Shown piece by piece: positions 35,189-42,556 of a stretch of DNA of 64,000 bases (position 1 is its first letter; each line of letters starts with the position of its first letter). The position numbers and the translations under genes were made by a program. The DNA is taken from the NCBI GenBank assembly GCA_017432285.1, contig JAFRJM010000042.1:95979-159978 (forward strand), written 5' to 3'. The stretch is from Oscillospiraceae bacterium (lineage in GTDB: Bacteria > Bacillota > Clostridia > Oscillospirales > Ruminococcaceae). The notes under the pieces were generated by a model. It saw only the letters and a list, made by a program, of their open reading frames with translations, was not told the DNA's origin and searched no databases.

Positions 35189-35485
35189 TCACCTAATTGT
35201 TTCTACGATTATTTTGTAAGGCTCTTGTACTGTCATATCCACACTTTCTTTAGGCTTTTGCCCTAAAGTATCACGCAATATTTCAAACCCTTTATCGCTG
35301 TGCTTGGCTCTTTCAATCATATTCTTTATGATCTCGATAAAATCATCATCTGTCATCAATTCTTTTATCGCTTCAGATATGATCCTATTCTCAAGTTTAT
35401 TCTTTGCCCTTTTGACAACAGATTTCTTTTGCATTTCCCGTGCAACTTCCGTGCAAGGTGTACGCAAATTATCTATCCCGCTCAT
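35189..35485 (-). CDS. TerS-like small protein
   Basis: This 98-aa basic protein reads MSGIDNLRTP at the start, then a helical KSVVKRAKNKLENRIISEAIKEL segment, and ends GFEILRDTLGQKPKESVDMTV. The tail matches the wording of many phage small-terminase-like proteins (EIIRDTIGEKPV), though the protein is short. Small terminases recognise DNA for packaging; satellites carry their own to redirect helper capsids. The assignment rests on motif memory, not an alignment. It faces the replication genes and is followed by the structured region. Confidence 0.6.
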   Translation of the reverse strand: MSGIDNLRTPCTEVAREMQKKSVVKRAKNKLENRIISEAIKELMTDDDFIEIIKNMIERAKHSDKGFEILRDTLGQKPKESVDMTVQEPYKIIVETIR

Positions 35486-35593
35486 TCATTCTACCCCGCA
35501 AAACTATTCTTAAAAAGGGAAAAACAGAGATTATAATCTCTGTTCCCCACACACATAACCACCCACAAATAACCAAAGAATAAAATTATACTA

Positions 35594-35800
35594 TCATTTT
35601 TCGCAGACATATTCAACTATATCCCCTACATCACAATTCAGCAGGGTACATATCTTATTTATCTGATCCCAACTAACCAATTTATTATCCCTTAATTTCT
35701 GAATTGTAGTTTCTGCCAACAGTTTTTCTTTTCTCAATTTATATGTGCTTAAACCCTTGTTTTTAAGGCTCTCAAGCACATTTATTTTGTATTTGATCAT
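35594..35800 (-). CDS. Cro/C1-type HTH regulator
   Basis: This 68-aa protein is a single helix-turn-helix domain (LKNKGLSTYKLRKEKLLAETTIQKLRDNKLVSWDQINKICTLLNCDVGDIVEYV), like small XRE regulators. I chose ATG 35798-35800, with AGGGG about 9 nt upstream, over a start 17 codons earlier. It is divergent from the 50-aa gene and integrase. Three TGTACAT repeats lie between them. Confidence 0.82.
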   Translation of the reverse strand: MIKYKINVLESLKNKGLSTYKLRKEKLLAETTIQKLRDNKLVSWDQINKICTLLNCDVGDIVEYVCEK

Positions 35801-35870
35801 GTTCTGCTTCCCCTTGTTTTCTCTTGCTACAACTATACTAATGATACTCATAATATGAACTCATTACAAG

Positions 35871-35912
35871 TGTACATAAATGCTATGTTGTACATTCAAT
35901 CTTTGTGTACAT
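35871..35912. promoter_or_regulatory. Triple TGTACAT operator-like repeats
   Basis: TGTACAT occurs at 35871, 35889 and 35906, spaced 18 and 17 bp, and a related TACAT follows at 35921. The array lies between the HTH gene and a TATAAT (35942-35947) ahead of the 50-aa protein and integrase. It is a likely binding array for the HTH protein. Confidence 0.55.
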
Positions 35913-35981
35913 TGTCAATATACATACACTCATAACGAATGTATAATTGTCATATAAGATATTTCAAAGGAGATAACACAC

Positions 35982-36134
35982 ATGGCAAACAGAAATCAAT
36001 TAACTGAACTGATAGATAAGATAAATTCAATGTCTGCAGAAGAATTAAAGGAGTTTGTAAAACAGCTTCAGATTTACACCACACCCGAAAAAACACAAGC
36101 AGAAAGCAACACAGTTTCAAAGGAGAATAACTAA
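35982..36134 (+). CDS. 50-aa protein upstream of the integrase
   Basis: This small gene runs from ATG 35982 to TAA 36132-36134, with AAAGGAG about 9 nt upstream. The protein is helical (LTELIDKINSMSAEELKEFVKQLQ) with a polar tail. Its stop lies two bases before the integrase ATG, so they are co-translated. The function is unknown; a recombination-directing or regulatory role is possible by position. Confidence 0.75.
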   Translation: MANRNQLTELIDKINSMSAEELKEFVKQLQIYTTPEKTQAESNTVSKENN

Positions 36135-36136
36135 CC

Positions 36137-37369
36137 ATGAAAAAGGATATAAAAGGCAGAGTACTAAATAAGGGAGAAGATCAATTATCAGACGGAAGAT
36201 ATCGTTACAGATACACAGCAAACGGAACACGCAAAGATGTTTACTCTTGGAAACTGTTACCCACAGATCGCACACCGAAAGGCAAGAAAGACAATCTGTC
36301 TTTGCGTGAGTTAGAAAAACAGATCACAATAAATGCTTCTCTCGGTATAAGTTCATATGAAGCAGACAAGATGTCTGTAATGGAACTGATAGAGAGATAC
36401 TGGAAACAGTGTAACTATAAGAGAAACACCGAAAGAGCATACACGATCCTAATAAATAAGCATGTCAAACCGCAGATCGGAAACATAAAGATATCTAATG
36501 TTAGACCCTCTACAATCCGCAACTTCTTTTTCAAACTCGCAGAGGATCACAGCCAATCCACAGTAAATACAATAAATGCTGTATTATATCCCGCTTTTGA
36601 TATGGCGGTACGTGACGGGATCATCAGAAGCAATCCAGTTATCGGAGCGACAAAAGGATTATCAAAGAAAGCAAAGCAGACAGACAGCAAAAAACGTGCA
36701 TTAACTCTTGAAGAACAGAGAGCATTTCTCAATTATATTAAAGATGCTTTCCCCTACTGGTATTCATTCTTTGTTGTTGCTATTCAAACTGGTATGCGTA
36801 TAGGAGAGATAACTGCACTGACATGGAATGATTGCAACATGAGTGATGAAACAATCAGCATAAATAAAACCATGCTTTATGGTGGGTGTTCTGATTATGA
36901 TTTCAAAATCAATTCACCCAAAACAGAAAGCGGAAAAAGAACCATAAAGATGTTCCCCGCTGTTAAGAAAGCATTACAAGAGCAGAAGATCAAAGGCAAA
37001 AACAATATCAAGATAGATAGCTATACTGGGTTTATATTCACTACCCCGCAGAACAATTTAATATCGGTAGGCTATATCAATAGATTGCTTGAAAGGATCA
37101 CCGCACAATATAACGCAGAGGAAACAATCAAAGCAGATGCAGAACACAGACAGCCTTTATTGTTACCGAAGAACATAACGTCACACTGGTTAAGATACAC
37201 TTGCTGTACTAGATTTTGTGAAAACGTAGCTAGTATTGATGAAGTGAAACTGATCTCCAATTATCTTGGTCACAAGAATATTGATGTTACACTCAAAGTA
37301 TATATGTCTGTATCACCAAACAAAGAAAATGAACTTCAATACAGAGTACAGCAAAACGCATTTGCATGA
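36137..37369 (+). CDS. Tyrosine-type integrase
   Basis: This 410-aa site-specific recombinase has an N-terminal AP2-like arm-binding part, a SAM-like core-binding domain (about residues 70-165), and the catalytic domain with Arg in TGMRIGEITALTW, His-x-x-Arg in SHWLRYTCCTRF, His in YLGHKN and the nucleophile in LKVYMSVS. It inserts and excises the element at the 15-bp core that follows 118 bp after its stop. AAGGAG lies upstream in the end of the 50-aa gene. Confidence 0.96.
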   Translation: MKKDIKGRVLNKGEDQLSDGRYRYRYTANGTRKDVYSWKLLPTDRTPKGKKDNLSLRELEKQITINASLGISSYEADKMSVMELIERYWKQCNYKRNTERAYTILINKHVKPQIGNIKISNVRPSTIRNFFFKLAEDHSQSTVNTINAVLYPAFDMAVRDGIIRSNPVIGATKGLSKKAKQTDSKKRALTLEEQRAFLNYIKDAFPYWYSFFVVAIQTGMRIGEITALTWNDCNMSDETISINKTMLYGGCSDYDFKINSPKTESGKRTIKMFPAVKKALQEQKIKGKNNIKIDSYTGFIFTTPQNNLISVGYINRLLERITAQYNAEETIKADAEHRQPLLLPKNITSHWLRYTCCTRFCENVASIDEVKLISNYLGHKNIDVTLKVYMSVSPNKENELQYRVQQNAFA

Positions 37370-37430
37370 TGTTTTTCGAATTTTTGGTGTAAAAAAGTGG
37401 TAAACTTGCAAATCATATAGCAAAACAAAT

Positions 37431-37465
37431 ACCCGCAAACCCTTATAAATAAAGGAATTGCGGGT
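37431..37465 (+). terminator. Terminator of the integrase gene
   Basis: ACCCGCAA (37431-37438) pairs with TTGCGGGT (37458-37465), with an inner CCTT/AAGG pair; the following T-run is short (ATTTC). Confidence 0.65.
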
Positions 37466-37487
37466 ATTTCATTCACAATAATGACAG

Positions 37488-37502
37488 TTAATGCTTTCTT
37501 AA
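37488..37502. other. Attachment site, right (attR core)
   Basis: TTAATGCTTTCTTAA, identical to 31752-31766. The remaining bases from 37503 to 37630 look like ordinary host intergenic DNA with no feature I can support. Confidence 0.85.
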
Positions 37503-37632
37503 CTCTTAGTGTCATTAGAAACAAAAAATGTTGCACCGGATCGCATTTTTATAGCTATTTATTCCGTTGTTTTATCAATAGTCATACAGATTCATAACCG
37601 TGCAGTTATTAGTTCAAATTGATTTCTATACA

Positions 37633-37668
37633 AAAACGAGAATGTTTTTACAATAGCATTCTCGTTTT
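37633..37668. terminator. Terminator of the esterase-like operon
   Basis: AAAACGAGAATG (37633-37644) pairs with CATTCTCGTTTT (37657-37668), a 12-bp stem with T-runs on both strands. Confidence 0.88.
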
Positions 37669-37698
37669 CCTATATTTGATTACTACACGATCTTATAT

Positions 37699-38715
37699 CT
37701 ATTGTTTATGCTGCGCGAAAAGCCAGTCACAGATCTCAGGATTATTTAACGCCGGTATCCATCCCCAGTGAGTCATCTGACTATATAATCCATATGACTG
37801 CATTTCATCCTCAGGAAACACCGTGCACCTTACGTTTTTATTTTGGAGATCTTCTATAAAGTATTGGTATATCTCTTTCACATAAGGCGATTCCCCTGTT
37901 GAATCATTCACGCCAATAGCAAACCAGATTGGAAGATCTTTAAGTGATGACATATCCGGTGAATACTTTTTCCAGAACAGCATCGACAGAACTCCTGCGA
38001 GCAGATCCTTATTTGCAACGGCAAACCGTAACGTGACCTGGAACGGAGCAAGTCCTGCAGCATAAATCCTACGCGGATCCGCTTTTCCCTCATCTATAAG
38101 CCGGTCGATGATCTTTCTCACTTCTGCAAGTTCATCATCAGACCATCTGTTGTTTGACTGCGGCCCCAGAACGATGCATTTATACCTGGATTGAGATTGA
38201 GGTTCACCCCATTTTGTAATGACACGGTTGTTTGCCATATGCTTGTAATTGTCCGTTCCGCTCTCCCCGTTGCCATGGAAAGCAACTACAAGCGGAAGCG
38301 GTCCATCGCTTTCCGGTACTAACAGACGGTATGCCATTCCATTCTCTGCAGTAAGAGCCTCGAAATCATCCACCACAGCTACCTTCATATCAGTGATATC
38401 TGCTTTGGAAAGACTTATCGGCTCATCCCCCAGTGCTGCTTCTCCCTCATATGTATCATTAAAAAGAAACGGATCCACAAACACTGTCAGACTATTATCT
38501 GTTTTTTCTACTTTCCATGCTCCGAAGCTCTCGTGTCCGGCGATCGGATGTTTAGACGTCTTTGTGAATTTGAAGTCTTTAGTTGATATTCCGGACAGAT
38601 CACACTCCTGATCAAAGCACATTGTAAACGATAAAACGTACTGCCCATAATCTCTTACACAAGTATTCGCCGTAACAGAGATATTAACATTTTTAGCTGA
38701 TAAACTATTGCTCAT
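37699..38715 (-). CDS. Alpha/beta-hydrolase-fold esterase-like protein lacking the nucleophile Ser
   Basis: This 338-aa protein has an N-terminal immunoglobulin-like domain (about residues 1-120) and a C-terminal hydrolase domain starting at PLVVAFHGNGESGTDN. In relatives the nucleophile sits in G-x-S-x-G; here the elbow reads AAGLAPF, with Ala223 where Ser is expected. The Asp (IGVNDSTGES) and His (QMTHWGWIP) regions remain. It may be inactive as an esterase or use a shifted residue. The start is ATG 38713-38715 with AGAGG 6 nt upstream. It is last in the rex-nadK run. Confidence 0.82.
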   Translation of the reverse strand: MSNSLSAKNVNISVTANTCVRDYGQYVLSFTMCFDQECDLSGISTKDFKFTKTSKHPIAGHESFGAWKVEKTDNSLTVFVDPFLFNDTYEGEAALGDEPISLSKADITDMKVAVVDDFEALTAENGMAYRLLVPESDGPLPLVVAFHGNGESGTDNYKHMANNRVITKWGEPQSQSRYKCIVLGPQSNNRWSDDELAEVRKIIDRLIDEGKADPRRIYAAGLAPFQVTLRFAVANKDLLAGVLSMLFWKKYSPDMSSLKDLPIWFAIGVNDSTGESPYVKEIYQYFIEDLQNKNVRCTVFPEDEMQSYGLYSQMTHWGWIPALNNPEICDWLFAQHKQ

Positions 38716-38786
38716 AATCAACCTCTAAAAAATATGGTTAAATAGCTTCCGTTTTTCTTTCTGCTTCGGACAAGTCACTTTTTTCA

Positions 38787-39938
38787 TCAAAGAGTGAAGT
38801 CGTATGACTTTGAGAAATCTCCCATAACGAATACACGAAGAGTTTTCTTGATCGTGTTATAAACACTTGTAGTCAGCGTCATGCTTCTGTCGTATCCGTT
38901 TGTCGGATCCTGTTTTACCAATGCCAGAAGAGTGATTCCATAATCTTCGCGAACTTCGTTATAAAACCTGTCCAATCCTGCCTCAAGACACTCATACCTT
39001 CTGTCAGTTTCTCTGTATCCGTCTTCAAACGAAAGATGATAGTTTGTGCAGCGATTTGTTTCTATGACCCTTGTTTCGTCGCCGACCCATTCAATAACGA
39101 CAGATCTGCCGTTTGCATCTCCGATCATGATATGATAGTTACTTCCGACCATTGTCGCTTTCATGTTGTACTTCATAGTCAGTCCAACTGCTTCATCGAC
39201 ATTAGCACAATTGTCAAGGATCATACGCATGAGAATGGTATGCATAGTCGTCGGTTTGCCTTCCACTTTCTGTTCCAGAAGCGCTTTCGAGCATTTCCAG
39301 GCCTTTTTATCTGTGTGGTTTACGGCAACAGATCCTATCTCGGCTCTTTTGGCTTTCCTCGGCGGGACTTCACCTGTATTTTCATAAACGAAATTGAATT
39401 TGTCGTTTGTTTCAAGAAGTTTACATGCTTCTTCATAATCGATCTCGTTCCAATCGCTGTCCACCACAAGAGCCATAATGCTTATTGTCAGACCAGCCTC
39501 ATTCATTCCGTCCATACAGATGTAAGGCAGCATAGCAAATGCTGAGATGTCAGTCTTACCGTCATCCGGAACTCCGCGTCCAATACCCTGATTGACTCTG
39601 TCCAGCCAGAAAGCATCAGCAACACCGATAGATCTAAACCTGGCGCTTGGGTTGCAGCATTTCACAACCACACCACAGGATGTCGGATCTGTAGTCTTAT
39701 CCCCGTGCAGGTAATGTCTATAGTCATAGTTCCGGTACATGATAGGTTCCCCCTCCATGTTCTTTGCGAAGAACGTAGAGCAACCTGCATCAAATATTGG
39801 CGCGAATTCCTTAGGGATGTTGTAATAATCCCAGCCGCAATCCATGTAGTACAAATAACCTGCCTCATCTACTCTGCGCAGTGACTCCACAGTCTCTACC
39901 AATTTCGGATCAGTTAATGCTGCATGCGGATTACCCAT
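38787..39938 (-). CDS. Linear amide C-N hydrolase (choloylglycine hydrolase / acyltransferase-like)
   Basis: This 383-aa Ntn-type hydrolase has the family motif FDAGCSTFFAKNMEGEPIMYRNYDY, where Cys53 would be the nucleophile after removal of the preceding residues. An Asn-rich core (VAVNHTDKKAW) and a C-terminal SMTLTTSVYNTIKKTLRVF complete the fold. Substrates in this family are bile-salt amides, penicillin V, or small peptides; the target here is not predictable. ATG 39936-39938 has AGGAGG 8 nt upstream. It follows nadK by 17 nt. Confidence 0.88.
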   Translation of the reverse strand: MGNPHAALTDPKLVETVESLRRVDEAGYLYYMDCGWDYYNIPKEFAPIFDAGCSTFFAKNMEGEPIMYRNYDYRHYLHGDKTTDPTSCGVVVKCCNPSARFRSIGVADAFWLDRVNQGIGRGVPDDGKTDISAFAMLPYICMDGMNEAGLTISIMALVVDSDWNEIDYEEACKLLETNDKFNFVYENTGEVPPRKAKRAEIGSVAVNHTDKKAWKCSKALLEQKVEGKPTTMHTILMRMILDNCANVDEAVGLTMKYNMKATMVGSNYHIMIGDANGRSVVIEWVGDETRVIETNRCTNYHLSFEDGYRETDRRYECLEAGLDRFYNEVREDYGITLLALVKQDPTNGYDRSMTLTTSVYNTIKKTLRVFVMGDFSKSYDFTL

Positions 39939-39955
39939 AGCCAATTCCTCCTGTA

Positions 39956-40741
39956 CTAAAATGCCTTAAGAATCCTTTTGTCTGTATATAATTGAAGCGT
40001 CTTGTCCGCTTTTTTTACTGTTGCTTTTTCATTTAGCGAATCCACGAACACGCCGTCAACATAGATATCCGCTTCCTTGTATTTTTCTGAAACGAATACA
40101 GTGTGATTTTCTGACAGGACTACCGGATACTCCTGCCTCGAATGCGGACAGATCGGAGTCATTACAAACGCGTCAAGATCCGGACTTAGCATCGGTCCGC
40201 CTGCTGAAAGGTTATATGCGGTAGATCCTGTTGCAGTAGAAAAAATGATCCCGTCTCCGCGCATCTTCAGTTCACGCTCATCGTCTACGCTGATAATAAG
40301 GTCTACTGTTGATCCTACGTTTCTCTTAGCAAAAACGATATCATTAACAGCGATGTATTTTTTCTCGCCGGATGTCACTTCAAGAAGATGCCTCTGTGAA
40401 AGGAACAGCTCATCAAACAATTCGTTGAATCTTTCGAGATCAGAAAAAGAGATCGCACAAAGATAACCAAGACGCCCGCTGTTGATCCCCATCAGAGGCT
40501 TCTCATTTGCCAGAGCTGTCTTCGCGGCACGAAGTACGCTGCCATCCCCTCCGAGAGATATAACAAGTTCGCTCTCATCAGGTCCGAAACACGCTTTGGT
40601 CTCATCACCAAAAACGCAGATGCTGTCCTCTTTTCCCATTGAGCAGGAATGTCCGCATTTCTGTTCAAGGATGCACACACACTGTCTTGCCTGTATATTC
40701 TGTTCTTCGGTATATCCATTAGGACAAATGAATAATTTCAT
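39956..40741 (-). CDS. nadK: NAD kinase
   Basis: This 261-aa enzyme phosphorylates NAD to NADP. The NAD kinase motifs are SLGGDGSVLRA near residue 63, GINSGRLGYL, and STATGSTAYNLSAGGP near 168. It follows rex by 21 nt, a sensible pairing because Rex senses NADH/NAD. Confidence 0.95.
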   Translation of the reverse strand: MKLFICPNGYTEEQNIQARQCVCILEQKCGHSCSMGKEDSICVFGDETKACFGPDESELVISLGGDGSVLRAAKTALANEKPLMGINSGRLGYLCAISFSDLERFNELFDELFLSQRHLLEVTSGEKKYIAVNDIVFAKRNVGSTVDLIISVDDERELKMRGDGIIFSTATGSTAYNLSAGGPMLSPDLDAFVMTPICPHSRQEYPVVLSENHTVFVSEKYKEADIYVDGVFVDSLNEKATVKKADKTLQLYTDKRILKAF

Positions 40742-40762
40742 CGTCTTTCCTCTCAGAAATGA

Positions 40763-41380
40763 TTATTCTTTAGCAGATATGTTCAGATGAGCCAGAGAAA
40801 GCGCAAGGTTCTCCTGCTTAACGCAGATACCATCAGGTACGCTGATCTTATACGGAGCAAAGTTCCAGATAGCTGTTATCCCGTTTTCAACGGCAAAATC
40901 TGCTACTTTCTGCGCTTCTCCAGCGGGGACCGTCAAAGCTGCTATCGTAACACCGTTTTCCGCGCAATAATCCCTGAATTCACTGAGTGAATATATTTTT
41001 TTGCCAAAGACCTCTGTTCCGCATTTATCAGGATCATTGTCAAAACCGGCAATAATATTCAGTCCGAACTCCAGAAAGCCATTATAACCAAGCAGCGCCT
41101 GTCCAAGCCTTCCTGCACCGATTATGACGACAGGAGTAAGGTCATGTGTACCGAGAATGCTTTCTATGCATCCTCGTAAAACATCAGTTTCATAGCCTAC
41201 TTTAGGTCTTCCCGCATCACAGATCATGCTGAGATCTTTTCTTACCTGAACCTCACCCAGTCCGAGATCCCTTGCTATCTTCGAAGCAGAAATCGTTGGA
41301 GAATCCACATTCTCCAATATGTACTGAAGATACATGGGTAGCCTGCCGAGTGTAGCTCTGCGAATACCTGTCTTTCCCAT
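40763..41380 (-). CDS. rex: Redox-sensing transcriptional repressor Rex
   Basis: This 205-aa repressor has an N-terminal winged helix (RRATLGRLPMYLQYILENV...SASKIARDLGLGEVQVRKDLSMI) and a Rossmann domain (VVIIGAGRLGQALLGY) that binds NADH. It represses fermentation and respiration genes when NADH is low. GGAGG lies 5-6 nt before ATG 41378-41380. The promoter carries a 7-bp inverted repeat that may be a regulatory site. Confidence 0.95.
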   Translation of the reverse strand: MGKTGIRRATLGRLPMYLQYILENVDSPTISASKIARDLGLGEVQVRKDLSMICDAGRPKVGYETDVLRGCIESILGTHDLTPVVIIGAGRLGQALLGYNGFLEFGLNIIAGFDNDPDKCGTEVFGKKIYSLSEFRDYCAENGVTIAALTVPAGEAQKVADFAVENGITAIWNFAPYKISVPDGICVKQENLALSLAHLNISAKE

Positions 41381-41426
41381 TGAAATCCTCCGAATCTTAC
41401 TTAATTCAATTAATCGGTATAGTGTT

Positions 41427-41446
41427 ATCGATATTATTGTATCGAT
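41427..41446. promoter_or_regulatory. Inverted repeat over the rex promoter
   Basis: ATCGATA (41427-41433) and TATCGAT (41440-41446) are a perfect inverted repeat with a 6-nt spacer. It overlaps the -10 TACAAT of a minus-strand promoter whose -35 is TTGCAT, 17 nt upstream. It does not match the usual Rex site TTGTTAA-N4-TTAACAA. Confidence 0.5.
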
Positions 41447-41535
41447 TTCTCGCCAATTATGCAATTTAATCTTTCTGATCTAATATCGCAGTATCGGATA
41501 TATGGTATACTTTGAAGTACAGGTGGTGATCATCA

Positions 41536-42285
41536 ATGGCAAATCCGTTTACCCGCACTGAACTTATATACGGTTCTGAGGCGATGAAAAAACTGAAAAA
41601 CTCAAGGGTAGCTGTCTTCGGTATCGGCGGAGTCGGCGGTTACGTTGTGGAGGCACTTGCCAGGACAGGGGTCGGCACTCTGGATCTGATCGATGACGAT
41701 ATAGTCAACTATTCAAACCTCAACCGCCAGATCTACGCTCTGCACAGCACTTTAGGAAAAGCAAAGGTAGATGTCGCTGAGGAGAGATGCAAAGATATAA
41801 ATCCTGAAATAGTGATCAATAAACACAAGGTATTCTATCTCCCTGAAACAAAAGACCAGTTTGATTTCTCCAAGTTCGATTATGTCGTCGACTGCATCGA
41901 CACGGTTTCGGGGAAAATACAGCTCATAGTACAGGCAAAAGAAGCCTGTGTACCCGTTATTTCTTCCATGGGAGCCGGAAACAAGACAGATCCCTCCAAA
42001 TTCAAAGTCGCGGACATATATGAGACCACCACGGATCCTCTTGCCAGGGTAATGAGACATGTGCTCAGGAAAAGAAATATCCCTGATCTTAAGGTAGTAT
42101 TCTCCACAGAAGAACCAAAACAGCTTTATAAGCCCGAATCCGACACAGAGGAAAGTGAAGATCATCCGAACAGACCTGAAAATGAAGGATCTTTCAGAAA
42201 ACAAACGCCAGGATCCAACGCTTTTGTTCCTTCTTCTGCCGGTCTTCTGATCGCTTCTGAGATAATACGGGATCTGGTCGGCTGA
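41536..42285 (+). CDS. tRNA threonylcarbamoyladenosine dehydratase-like (TcdA family)
   Basis: This 249-aa E1-like enzyme has the ThiF/MoeB nucleotide motif VAVFGIGGVGGYVVEALARTGVG and the NLNRQIYALHSTLGKAKV segment typical of TcdA. TcdA converts t6A to its cyclic form in tRNA. AGGTGGTGAT precedes the ATG. It is a single gene, divergent from rex. The wording NPFTRTELIYGSEAMKKL at the start fits the family. Confidence 0.88.
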   Translation: MANPFTRTELIYGSEAMKKLKNSRVAVFGIGGVGGYVVEALARTGVGTLDLIDDDIVNYSNLNRQIYALHSTLGKAKVDVAEERCKDINPEIVINKHKVFYLPETKDQFDFSKFDYVVDCIDTVSGKIQLIVQAKEACVPVISSMGAGNKTDPSKFKVADIYETTTDPLARVMRHVLRKRNIPDLKVVFSTEEPKQLYKPESDTEESEDHPNRPENEGSFRKQTPGSNAFVPSSAGLLIASEIIRDLVG

Positions 42286-42307
42286 GCTAACCAAAAAGAC
42301 GTTCTTG

Positions 42308-42336
42308 CCTCTTTTGCTTGCACAGAAGAGGTTTTC
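42308..42336 (+). terminator. Terminator of the TcdA-like gene
   Basis: CCTCTT (42308-42313) pairs with AAGAGG (42326-42331), followed by TTTTCTTT. Confidence 0.6.
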
Positions 42337-42397
42337 TTTAGTTAAATATAGTGTTAAGCTATATGACTTTACAGCTGAAAATTGATTAAAAAAAGAA

Positions 42398-42419
42398 AAG
42401 CCCGATACAAATCGGGCTT
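42398..42419 (-). terminator. Terminator after tRNA-Ser
   Basis: AAGCCCGAT (42398-42406) and ATCGGGCTT (42411-42419) form a 9-bp stem with a 4-nt loop. On the minus strand it is followed by TTCTTTTTTT. Confidence 0.85.
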
Positions 42420-42427
42420 CCTTCATA

Positions 42428-42516
42428 TGGCGGAGAGTGCAGGATTCGAACCCGCGTGGACTTTCGCCCTAACGGTTTTCAAGACCGCCCCGTTATGGCC
42501 ACTTCGGTAACTCTCC
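42428..42516 (-). tRNA. tRNA-Ser (anticodon TGA)
   Basis: This is an 89-nt class II tRNA with CCA encoded. The acceptor stem GGAGAGT pairs with ACTCTCC; the anticodon arm CGGTCTTGAAAACCG gives anticodon TGA; the long variable arm and GGTTCGAATCC T-arm are clear. It precedes a terminator. Confidence 0.95.
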
Positions 42517-42556
42517 ATATAGGCTGACAACCGTCAGCCACACTATTCTACTACAT

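Larger units (their letters stand above)
31752..37502. mobile_element. 5.7-kb integrative element (satellite-like)
   Basis: The ends are direct repeats TTAATGCTTTCTTAA at 31752-31766 and 37488-37502. Inside, base composition is visibly more AT-rich than outside. Gene content in order: CI-like repressor (minus), excisionase-like, replisome-organiser-like and DnaC-like (plus), a gene-free structured stretch, a TerS-like protein and an HTH regulator (minus), a 50-aa protein and a tyrosine integrase (plus). No capsid, tail, lysis, relaxase or conjugation gene is present. It can plausibly excise and replicate but would need a helper for transfer. A phage satellite is my preferred reading; a decayed prophage is the alternative. 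Confidence 0.85.

Noticed and set aside
31752-37502. Conjugative or mobilisable plasmid-type element
   Set aside because: No relaxase, coupling protein or type IV secretion gene is present in the 5.7 kb.
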